Assembly (NCBI GenBank): GCA_013204495.1
Contig: JABMNQ010000065.1
Location: forward strand, 1-13,736
DNA length: 13,736 nucleotides
Direction of reading: 5' to 3'
From: Candidatus Pelagibacter sp.
Lineage (GTDB): Bacteria > Pseudomonadota > Alphaproteobacteria > Pelagibacterales > Pelagibacteraceae
Shown: piece by piece, positions 1-6,324 of the stretch
Position numbering within the stretch: the stretch's first letter is position 1
How the letters are laid out: the number at the start of each line of letters is the position of its first letter
Program-made: the position numbers and the translations under genes
Notes under the pieces: generated by a model
The model's input: the letters and a program-made list of their open reading frames with translations, nothing else
The model's database searches: none
Told to the model about the DNA's origin: nothing

Positions 1-1
1 A

Positions 2-1366
2 CAAGCAGAAAAAAAAGAAACTTATGATGTTATTAACCCAGCTACTGAAGAGGTAATTGGAAAAGCCTCAAAAGCATCTTCGGTAGATGTACAAAAAGCA
101 TTAAAATCTGCAGAAAAAGGTTTCGAAGTTTGGAAAAATACCACTCCTTGGCAAAGATCTTATGTACTTAGAAAAATTGCAGACTTAATGAGAGAGAGAA
201 AAGATGTTCTTGCTAAATGGTTAACACTTGAAGTTGGAAAACCACTTGCAGAAGGTGTTGGAGAAGTTGGTGGTGGAGCTGATATTTTTGAATGGAACGC
301 TGAAGAAACAAAAAGAATTTATGGACAAACACAACAAAGTAGATTTCCTGATACTAGAGTGCATGTTTACTATCAGCCAGTAGGTGTGGTAGCTGCTTTA
401 ATACCTTGGAATTTTCCAATCGTTTTAGCGTCAAGAAAAATTTCAACTGCTTTAGCAGCAGGTTGTTCTGTTATTTGTAAACCAGATACAATTACTCCTG
501 GAGCTGTTATGGAATTGGTAAATATTTGTAAAGAAGCTGGTGTTCCTGATGGGGTTATAAATCTTTTGTCTGGTGATCCAGCAGAAATTTCAAATGAATT
601 AATGGACTCTGATATAGTTAAAAAAGTTTCAATTACAGGCTCAACAAGAGTTGGTAAAATAATTTTAAAAAAAGCAGCTGATAAAGTTCAAAGAGTTACA
701 ATGGAGTTAAGTGGGCACTCTCCCTTTATAGTATGTGAAGATGTGGATATTAATAAAGTGGCCGATATAGCAATAGCTGGTAAATTTAGAAACAATGGTC
801 AAGTTTGTATTTCACCTAATAGATTTTATATTCAAGAAAATAGAAAAGATGAATTTGTTAGTGCTTTTATGGATAGAGCAAAAAAACTTAAAATTGGTAA
901 TGGAATGGATGAAGGTGTTGAATTGGGACCACTATCCACAGCTAAAAGATTAGAGGAAATAGAAAAATTAGTTGAGACCACTAAAAATGAAGGTGCTAAA
1001 GTTTTAATGGGTGGAAAAAGACCTTCTGGTTTTAATAAAGGTTACTATTACGAACCAACAGTTTTTGATGATGTTAAAGATAATTTCACAATTATGAAAG
1101 AAGAGCCTTTTGGTCCACTAGTACCAATATTAACATTTAAAACTTTTGATGAGGTTATTGAAAGAGCTAATGATAACGATTTAGGCTTATGTAGTTATCT
1201 TTATACGAACTCAATGGACAAAGCTCATATTGGTTCTGAGAAATTAGAATCCGGAGTTGTTGCTGTTAACACAGGGGTAGTTGCACTTGCTGAAGCTCCT
1301 TTTGGTGGCATAAAACAAACTGGTTATGGACGTGAAGGTGGATCTGGTGCAATCAAAGATACTTGA
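2..1366 (+). CDS. NAD(P)-dependent aldehyde dehydrogenase, succinate-semialdehyde dehydrogenase (GabD) type; 5'-partial, 3' end frameshifted
   Basis: The reading frame is open from base 2, so the start lies before the window; comparison with GabD suggests only some 20-30 N-terminal residues are missing. Visible family hallmarks are the PWNFP motif near 410, the GSTRVG cofactor loop near 640, the catalytic Glu in MELSG (codon 704-706), the nucleophilic Cys in GQVC (codon 806-808), the EEPFGP motif near 1100 and APFGGIK near 1300. The match to E. coli GabD runs along the whole length, so oxidation of succinate semialdehyde or a similar short aldehyde to the acid in the cytoplasm is likely; the exact substrate is uncertain. 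The frame ends at TGA 1364-1366. Adding one base before 1361 would restore the expected C-terminal strand (YLNVKYTHMGLKI) and a TAA at 1399-1401, two bases before the next gene. It is therefore a recent frameshift or a sequence error. It is probably co-transcribed with the aldolase downstream. Confidence 0.93.
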   Translation, partial: QAEKKETYDVINPATEEVIGKASKASSVDVQKALKSAEKGFEVWKNTTPWQRSYVLRKIADLMRERKDVLAKWLTLEVGKPLAEGVGEVGGGADIFEWNAEETKRIYGQTQQSRFPDTRVHVYYQPVGVVAALIPWNFPIVLASRKISTALAAGCSVICKPDTITPGAVMELVNICKEAGVPDGVINLLSGDPAEISNELMDSDIVKKVSITGSTRVGKIILKKAADKVQRVTMELSGHSPFIVCEDVDINKVADIAIAGKFRNNGQVCISPNRFYIQENRKDEFVSAFMDRAKKLKIGNGMDEGVELGPLSTAKRLEEIEKLVETTKNEGAKVLMGGKRPSGFNKGYYYEPTVFDDVKDNFTIMKEEPFGPLVPILTFKTFDEVIERANDNDLGLCSYLYTNSMDKAHIGSEKLESGVVAVNTGVVALAEAPFGGIKQTGYGREGGSGAIKDT

Positions 1367-1403
1367 ATGTTAAATATACTCACATGGGTTTAAAAATATA
1401 ATT

Positions 1404-2195
1404 ATGAGAAAAAATAAAATTAAAGAAATGATGAAGGCAGGCAAACCTGTAATTAATGGATGGTTACAAATTCCAAGCACTGTTTCAGCAGAAGTAATGG
1501 CACATCAAGGTTGGGACTCACTTACAATTGATATGCAGCATGGCTTAGTTGACTACACTAATGCATTACCAATGTTACAAACTATATCAACAACAGATGT
1601 AACGCCACTTGCAAGAGTTAATTGGAATGAACCAGGACAGATAATGAAAATTTTAGATTCTGGTTGTTATGGAATTATATGCCCGATGGTAAGTAACAAA
1701 GAAGAAGCGGAAAGATTTGTTCAAGCATGTATGTACCCACCTCATGGTTATAGAAGTTTTGGTCCTGCAAGGGGTTTAATATATGGTGGATCTGATTATG
1801 CAAAACATTCAAATGATGAAATGCTTAAACTTGCAATGATTGAAACAAAAGAATCTTTAAAAAAACTTGATGAGATAATGTCAACACCTGGACTTGATGG
1901 AATTTATGTTGGTCCAGCTGATTTAAGTTTAGCTATTGGTGAAGAGCCTGGTTTTGATAGACCAGAAGATACAAAAGCTTATTCTGAAATTTTAAGAATA
2001 TTAGAACATGCAAAGAAAAATAATATTTTTGCTGGAATTCATAATGGTACACCTGAGTATGCACAAAAAATGATTGATAAAGGTTTTAATTTTGTAACTA
2101 TAGGTGCTGATCAAAGAACATTGGGCGCTGGTTCAAAAGCTATAGTTGATAAAATGAAAGGTTTTTCTAAAAAAGAAGAATCTAAAGCTTATTAA
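1404..2195 (+). CDS. HpcH/HpaI-family class II aldolase (4-hydroxy-2-oxo acid aldolase)
   Basis: A 263-residue cytoplasmic TIM-barrel protein of full family length. The family catalyses metal-dependent, pyruvate-forming retro-aldol cleavage of 4-hydroxy-2-oxo acids; the founding member splits 4-hydroxy-2-oxoheptanedioate into pyruvate and succinate semialdehyde. Residues expected from the HpcH structure are all in place: His46 in DMQHG, Arg71 in ARVNW, metal ligands Glu147 (MIET) and Asp173 (GPADLS), and a GYRSFGPAR loop near 115-123. It begins two bases after the restored end of the GabD-like gene and has no clear Shine-Dalgarno, consistent with coupled translation. The pairing fits, because the aldehyde dehydrogenase could oxidise the aldehyde product. 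Members of this family are promiscuous, so the real substrate is open. Its TAA stop overlaps the stop of the convergent gene in the palindrome TTAA (2192-2195). Confidence 0.9.
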   Translation: MRKNKIKEMMKAGKPVINGWLQIPSTVSAEVMAHQGWDSLTIDMQHGLVDYTNALPMLQTISTTDVTPLARVNWNEPGQIMKILDSGCYGIICPMVSNKEEAERFVQACMYPPHGYRSFGPARGLIYGGSDYAKHSNDEMLKLAMIETKESLKKLDEIMSTPGLDGIYVGPADLSLAIGEEPGFDRPEDTKAYSEILRILEHAKKNNIFAGIHNGTPEYAQKMIDKGFNFVTIGADQRTLGAGSKAIVDKMKGFSKKEESKAY

Positions 2196-3007
2196 TCTAG
2201 CTGATTTAAAAAAATTTCAAAATCTTCTTTGTTCAAATTTGTTGAATTCTTTAAAGCTGGAAACTTTCCTGTCATTGATTCTTTTTTAAATGCTTTCAAT
2301 GCATTAACTCTTTCTGATTTAATTTGATTTCGTAGTTTCAAAATATTTCCATAAGCTTTTGCATGACGTGGAGGATTTTCACTTTCACCACAAATATCTT
2401 CCATAAATAAATACATTACATCTGCTTTTGTACCTGCACCCAAAGATACAGTCACAATATTTGTTCTTTTAGAAATTTCACCCATAACATTTTCTGGTAT
2501 AACTTCACATTCAGCAGAAAATGCACCTGCATCTTCTAATCTTTTAAATTTTTGAAATAACTCAAGTGCTTCCTCTGAAGTTTTTCCTATTGCTCTTAAT
2601 CCACCAAAAGATGTTGATTTTCTTGGAACTAAACCAAGATGTCCCATTACAGGAACATCTTCTTTGGATAACATTTCTACAATATCCATACTTCTTGGTG
2701 TCATTACAGCGTCTGCACCTTCTTCTAATGCCTTGAAAGCACCCCTCATTATATCCTCTTCTGTCACATATTCGTTTAGAACTAATGAAGCTGTTAAAAA
2801 TAAATTCTTAGAACCCTCTCTTACTTTTAAAACATTTTTAGCTTGGCAAATAATCATGTCAAAACCAGCCTTTTCTGCTGCTGCTGCTTCATCAATAGAA
2901 TTTGAAGTAACTTGTGTGAATTTTTTTTTTCCTTTTGCAGCTTTTAAATCTGCAACTGTTGTAGTTCTTTTTACTGGTTTCGCCCCCCACGTATAAATAT
3001 TTTTCAT
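2192..3007 (-). CDS. PanB-fold (ketopantoate hydroxymethyltransferase-like) protein with altered metal site
   Basis: A 271-residue protein of the PanB family, within the PEP mutase/isocitrate lyase superfamily. The second half is clearly PanB-like: VPVMGHLGLVP (118-128), FGGLRAIGK (134-142), the Glu-x-Ile-Pro segment near 168-171 matching the catalytic glutamate region, a GAG turn at 190-192, and a GKFPA tail. The first half differs. Where E. coli PanB has the TAYD, VGDS, LADLPF and KIEGG segments that supply Mg2+ ligands and substrate contacts, this protein reads TSNS, ICQAK, LTASL and MTPRS, and it is shorter there by roughly 18 residues. Ordinary ketopantoate synthesis is therefore doubtful; a different C-C bond reaction on a 2-oxo acid is more likely, but this is inference. 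An AGAGG Shine-Dalgarno (3015-3019) sits in the end of the upstream regulator gene, seven bases before the ATG. It is the last gene of a three-gene operon. Confidence 0.8.
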   Translation of the reverse strand: MKNIYTWGAKPVKRTTTVADLKAAKGKKKFTQVTSNSIDEAAAAEKAGFDMIICQAKNVLKVREGSKNLFLTASLVLNEYVTEEDIMRGAFKALEEGADAVMTPRSMDIVEMLSKEDVPVMGHLGLVPRKSTSFGGLRAIGKTSEEALELFQKFKRLEDAGAFSAECEVIPENVMGEISKRTNIVTVSLGAGTKADVMYLFMEDICGESENPPRHAKAYGNILKLRNQIKSERVNALKAFKKESMTGKFPALKNSTNLNKEDFEIFLNQLD

Positions 3008-3009
3008 TT

Positions 3010-3429
3010 CTAAACCTCTTTGTATAAAAATTCTCTTCTATCTAAAAATTCTTCGAATGTTTTTATTGTTACGACTGATGGTAAAATAAATATTGATCTT
3101 TTGTCTTCTTGGTTTCTAATAATCCTAAAATATCCTCTTTTAATAGCTGTATCGATATAAACATTTGATGTTAGGTAAGATTTTTCAATAAACTTTAAAA
3201 GTTGATTTTTAGTTATTGTTTCATTCTTGTAATAAGCAAGCATGACCATATGCAACATAATCCAATGCTGTGCAGTTAAAGAAAACCATTTAAGTAAATC
3301 ATTAGACATTCTTCCAGCAAAATCTCCCAATGAAATTTCTGCTATATTTATTCTTTTTTGAATTTCTTTTGTGTAAGGGCTCTTTTTAAAAGTAAATGTG
3401 GAAGATTTTTTTTTAATCTTTTTTATCAT
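3010..3429 (-). CDS. MarR-like winged-helix transcriptional regulator
   Basis: A 139-residue basic cytoplasmic protein. The segment around residues 71-116 reads as a winged helix: a helix-turn-helix (TITKNQLLKF, then a second helix near 86-98), followed by a wing with the Asp-x-Arg-type turn typical of MarR proteins (RNQEDKRSIFIL, 105-116). The lysine-rich first 17 residues look disordered. MarR proteins usually bind as dimers to palindromes near their own operon and respond to small ligands. It lies between the DUF1907 gene and the PanB-like gene: its ATG directly follows the TAG of the upstream gene (3430-3432), and its own stop is two bases before the PanB-like ATG. That position suggests local control of this operon and perhaps of the divergent panE-like operon; the ligand is unknown. 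Similarity is by fold pattern only, so the family call is moderate. Confidence 0.68.
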   Translation of the reverse strand: MIKKIKKKSSTFTFKKSPYTKEIQKRINIAEISLGDFAGRMSNDLLKWFSLTAQHWIMLHMVMLAYYKNETITKNQLLKFIEKSYLTSNVYIDTAIKRGYFRIIRNQEDKRSIFILPSVVTIKTFEEFLDRREFLYKEV

Positions 3430-4398
3430 CTAATTTTTATCTCGAAGTTCTTTGTAGATATTATTAACTCTGTGAACTTCTTTAGCAATATTAAAATAAC
3501 CTTCATATTCAATATCATTAGGAGTTACATCAAAATGATAATGACCAGCTACATTTTCTTTAGTATAGGAGTGAAAATGTGTGTGCTCACCAGATTCTCT
3601 TAAATCAAGGTTGCCTCCAGTAGGATCTCCTGTCCAGAGTACGCTATAACCTTGTAGCTCAGGGCCAACAGGCTCATAAAATTGTAAAAAATCTTTTACA
3701 CATTTCATTTGCTTGGTATCATAGTATTCATGCTTAATATCAGCGTAGTCAGGCTGCACGTGTGATTTAATTTGTCCTTTTAAAATTCTAAAAACACCAG
3801 CTAAAGCAATATGTTCATTATCTTTAATTGGTAAATTATCAGACAAAGCTTTCCTCATTGCTTGAGGAAGAGAGCCTTGATCTCCAGATCTACCTTTTAT
3901 TTTAATTTTTATAACTTTTCCTTTAACGCCATCTGTATAATAAACATTTCCTAACCCACCATGTTTCCTTGCTGTATATTTTTCAGCAATACACTCTTTG
4001 TTTGTTCCAACTCTTGCTATGATTGATTTTGATTCAGAGGTAATTAAATTTTCATTAATCACTAGTTCTCCACAATGACCATCCAGGCATGACATTGCAC
4101 CTGAACCAGCACCTAATGCATAAGATTTTTCAGATCCAATTTTTTTTGAAATTTCTTCATAATCAAATTCAGCACCCAAATGCTTTGGGTCATGCATATA
4201 GGGCTCTCCACCTACATCTATAATTCTTTCATTTCCACTTATCCCTTCAGCTGGACATCCCCACTCTTTTAAATTAGGACAATCTTGTACGGAAACGTCT
4301 ACTTGATGATAATTTTTTATTAATCCACTCTGAAGTGCTTCTGAAATTTTGTCTAAAGAAATTTCTTTAAAATCTGCTTTTTCAATTTTTAATTGCAT
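3430..4398 (-). CDS. DUF1907 / C11orf54-like zinc-binding putative ester hydrolase
   Basis: A 322-residue protein that aligns throughout with human C11orf54 (PTD012, about 315 residues), a zinc protein reported to have ester hydrolase activity in vitro. Shared landmarks are VSVQDCPNL (35-43), EGISGNERIIDVGGEPY (51-67), LGAGSGA (95-101), KVIKIKIKGRSG (161-172), GQIKSHV (208-214) and the C-terminal histidine-rich metal site: HTHFH at 272-276 and GHYHFD at 285-290. The physiological substrate of the family is not established to my knowledge. It heads an operon with a MarR-like regulator and a PanB-like protein, so in this organism it may hydrolyse an ester or lactone that feeds 2-oxo or hydroxy acid chemistry (inference). 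An AGGA Shine-Dalgarno at 4407-4410 (minus strand), eight bases before the ATG, supports the chosen start. Confidence 0.88.
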   Translation of the reverse strand: MQLKIEKADFKEISLDKISEALQSGLIKNYHQVDVSVQDCPNLKEWGCPAEGISGNERIIDVGGEPYMHDPKHLGAEFDYEEISKKIGSEKSYALGAGSGAMSCLDGHCGELVINENLITSESKSIIARVGTNKECIAEKYTARKHGGLGNVYYTDGVKGKVIKIKIKGRSGDQGSLPQAMRKALSDNLPIKDNEHIALAGVFRILKGQIKSHVQPDYADIKHEYYDTKQMKCVKDFLQFYEPVGPELQGYSVLWTGDPTGGNLDLRESGEHTHFHSYTKENVAGHYHFDVTPNDIEYEGYFNIAKEVHRVNNIYKELRDKN

Positions 4399-4505
4399 CT
4401 ATTTATTCCTATTTTTTTAGTCAATTTTATTTATTATTATTCTTGATGTCTATAAGAATTATATATAATATCTATACCTATTTATAACAATGAAAGAAAT
4501 TATCA
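4399..4505. promoter_or_regulatory. Divergent promoter region between the DUF1907 operon and the panE-like operon
   Basis: This 107-base, almost purely A/T gap separates two divergently transcribed operons. On the plus strand a perfect TATAAT lies at 4464-4469, with only poor -35 candidates (TTGATG at 4443-4448, spacer 15). On the minus strand TATAAT occurs at 4463-4458, overlapping the plus-strand box. Overlapping -10 elements would make the two operons mutually exclusive or jointly controlled, and the adjacent MarR-like gene is an obvious candidate regulator. I found no convincing long palindrome operator by eye. In such AT-rich DNA, TATAAT matches arise by chance, so confidence is modest. 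Confidence 0.4.
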
Positions 4506-5453
4506 ATGATTAATAAAGATTTAAAAGTAGCAGTTCTTGGTGCAGGAGCAATGGGATGTTTATTTGGAGGCCTTTTGGCTGAAAAAGGTTTAGACGTAAT
4601 TTTAATTGACGTATGGAAAGAACATGTTGATGCAATAAATAACAATGGCTTAAAAATGGATGGTCATGGTGGTGATAGATTTATAAAAGTAAAAGCAACA
4701 ACAGATACTTCTAACTTAGAAAAAGTTGATGCTATAATTGTAATGTGCAAAGCAACAGCCTTAATACCAGCTTTGAATAGCATTAAGAATATTGTTGGAG
4801 AAAAAACAGTTTTAATGTCTTTTCAAAATGGAATTGGTCATGAAGCAATTATGCAAGAAATTATTGGTAAAGAGAAAGTCCTTGGAGGCACGACTACCCA
4901 AGGAGCAAATATTTTAGGACCTGGACATATTAAAAATCATGCAGGCTTACCCTCTTGGATTGGAGAGTATGATAAAGGTGGTATGAGTGAAAGAGTAAAA
5001 GATGTTGCAGAAACTTTTACGGCTTATGGTTTGGAAACAATCGCATCAGAAAATATTAAAAAAAGAAAATGGATGAAATTATTTGCATTAACAGCTATTG
5101 GGCCATTATCTGCGATTTTTGACCTCAATCATACTGAACTTTATATAGATAATAAAGAGCAACTAACTTCAAGAGCTTTAGGTAAACAAATTATTTTAGA
5201 AACAAGAAAAGTTGCTTTAGCTGATGGTGTTGAAGTATCTGAGGATCAATGTTTGGATATGTTTAATAAAATTGTTGATTCAAAACAAACTAATAAATCA
5301 TCAATGGCATTCGATATTTTTTATAAGAGAAAATCTGAAATTGACTTTATTAGTGGTGCGGTTTCAAAAATTGCTAAAGGTCATGGAATTGAAACACCTT
5401 TAAACGATTTAATGTATAAAATGATCAAAATTAAAGAAGGAATGTTTATTTGA
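4506..5453 (+). CDS. PanE/ApbA-family 2-dehydropantoate 2-reductase-like protein
   Basis: A 315-residue cytoplasmic oxidoreductase. The N-terminal Rossmann domain carries GAGAMG (13-18), followed by the family's QNGIG segment (106-110). The C-terminal helical domain carries the catalytic lysine region (KKRKWMKL, 184-191) and the conserved RKSEIDFISG motif containing the substrate-binding glutamate, as in E. coli PanE. The family reduces ketopantoate to pantoate with NADPH, but many paralogues act on other 2-oxo acids. It heads a plus-strand run and faces, across a shared promoter, an operon with a PanB-fold protein, so a linked substrate is plausible. No panC or panD is seen, and the PanB-like partner lacks metal ligands. 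A pantothenate biosynthetic role is therefore not assured, and I give no gene symbol. The start fits the Rossmann fold; the Shine-Dalgarno is weak. Confidence 0.85.
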   Translation: MINKDLKVAVLGAGAMGCLFGGLLAEKGLDVILIDVWKEHVDAINNNGLKMDGHGGDRFIKVKATTDTSNLEKVDAIIVMCKATALIPALNSIKNIVGEKTVLMSFQNGIGHEAIMQEIIGKEKVLGGTTTQGANILGPGHIKNHAGLPSWIGEYDKGGMSERVKDVAETFTAYGLETIASENIKKRKWMKLFALTAIGPLSAIFDLNHTELYIDNKEQLTSRALGKQIILETRKVALADGVEVSEDQCLDMFNKIVDSKQTNKSSMAFDIFYKRKSEIDFISGAVSKIAKGHGIETPLNDLMYKMIKIKEGMFI

Positions 5454-5457
5454 ATAA

Positions 5458-6315
5458 ATGATTCAATTAACAAAATTGAAAAAATTAGAGAATAATTTTC
5501 CAGTCTTAACTGGTGATAAGGCCCTTTCTAAAAAACTATGTGATCAGTTAATTAAAGAGATTCAAGATATGAATTCCTTTGATGATACGATTATGGGTGG
5601 AAGAAGTAGGATTAATAAAGGTTCAAAAAATTTTTATAAATATCTAAAGAAGTCTAACGTTTCACAAAAAATTTTCAGACATTTTAATAGTAAAATTTTT
5701 TATAAAAGAATAGAAAAAATATTTTCTCAAAAATTTAAGGAAAGTTCATGGTCTAATGTATTTGTACCAGAAATATTTAATGAAAAAAAATTTACACCGA
5801 AAAATAAAGTAACCTCATCTGAATTACAAAAAATATTGGGTAACAGTTATAAAAATCCTAAAGTTAATTTAGATATAGATTTCTCAGTTTCTAAGAGTGG
5901 GTATCAACTAAGACCTCATAGAGATGATATTACACGTTTATTTAATTTTTTAATTTATCTAAATGATATACCAAAAAAAAATGGTGGATCATTGACTCTA
6001 TATAAAAAAAAGGGTACCAAAGATTTAAGAAAAAGCTTTAGAAGGTTTCCAAATATTAAGAAGTTAGATGTAATTAAGGAATTTACCCCAAAAAAAGGAA
6101 CTATTATATTTTTTCAATCAACTCCTAATTCTTATCATGGTGTAAGAAAATTTAAGGAATTTAGAAATGAAAAGAGGTATTTTATATATGGAAGTTATGC
6201 TTTAAATAAACCTGTCATATGGAGCTTTAAGGGCAATAAATATTACCCAAAAATTTCTGATAATAATAAAAAAATGCTTAGCTCTTTTCATGACTCAAAT
6301 TATTTGATTAAATAG
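5458..6315 (+). CDS. Fe(II)/2-oxoglutarate-dependent oxygenase, prolyl 4-hydroxylase-like domain
   Basis: A 285-residue protein with the double-stranded beta-helix signature of 2-oxoglutarate oxygenases. The HxD iron ligands are His154 and Asp156 (RPHRDD), the distal His is 227 (SYHGV), and Arg240 about 13 residues later is a likely 2-oxoglutarate carboxylate ligand. The strand FNFLIYLNDIPKKNGGSLTLY (163-182) is typical of the P4H/2OG-FeII_Oxy_3 group. The N-terminal 120 residues have no recognisable domain. About 17% of residues are lysine (48 of 285), with frequent poly-A runs in the DNA, more extreme than the flanking dehydrogenases. It starts four bases after the TGA of the panE-like gene and is nine bases before a second oxygenase, so these are co-transcribed. 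The substrate is unknown; small-molecule or sugar hydroxylation is as likely as protein hydroxylation. Confidence 0.82.
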   Translation: MIQLTKLKKLENNFPVLTGDKALSKKLCDQLIKEIQDMNSFDDTIMGGRSRINKGSKNFYKYLKKSNVSQKIFRHFNSKIFYKRIEKIFSQKFKESSWSNVFVPEIFNEKKFTPKNKVTSSELQKILGNSYKNPKVNLDIDFSVSKSGYQLRPHRDDITRLFNFLIYLNDIPKKNGGSLTLYKKKGTKDLRKSFRRFPNIKKLDVIKEFTPKKGTIIFFQSTPNSYHGVRKFKEFRNEKRYFIYGSYALNKPVIWSFKGNKYYPKISDNNKKMLSSFHDSNYLIK

Positions 6316-6324
6316 ATATTAGAT

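Noticed and set aside
2664..2996. Plus-strand frame of 110 residues
   Set aside because: It lies wholly antisense within the well-supported PanB-like gene and has no recognisable domain or ribosome site.
3358..3603. Plus-strand frame of 81 hydrophobic residues
   Set aside because: It is antisense to the junction of the MarR-like and DUF1907 genes; the Phe/Ile-rich content is what antisense of Lys-rich coding DNA gives.
4490..4513. Seven-codon reading frame (MKEIIND) overlapping the panE-like start, a possible leader peptide
   Set aside because: It has no ribosome binding site, no codon run suggesting attenuation and no hairpin; short frames of this kind are common by chance in AT-rich DNA.
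4506..5453. Calling a pantothenate biosynthesis locus (panB and panE)
   Set aside because: The PanB-like partner lacks the metal ligands and no panC or panD is present, so the names would mislead.
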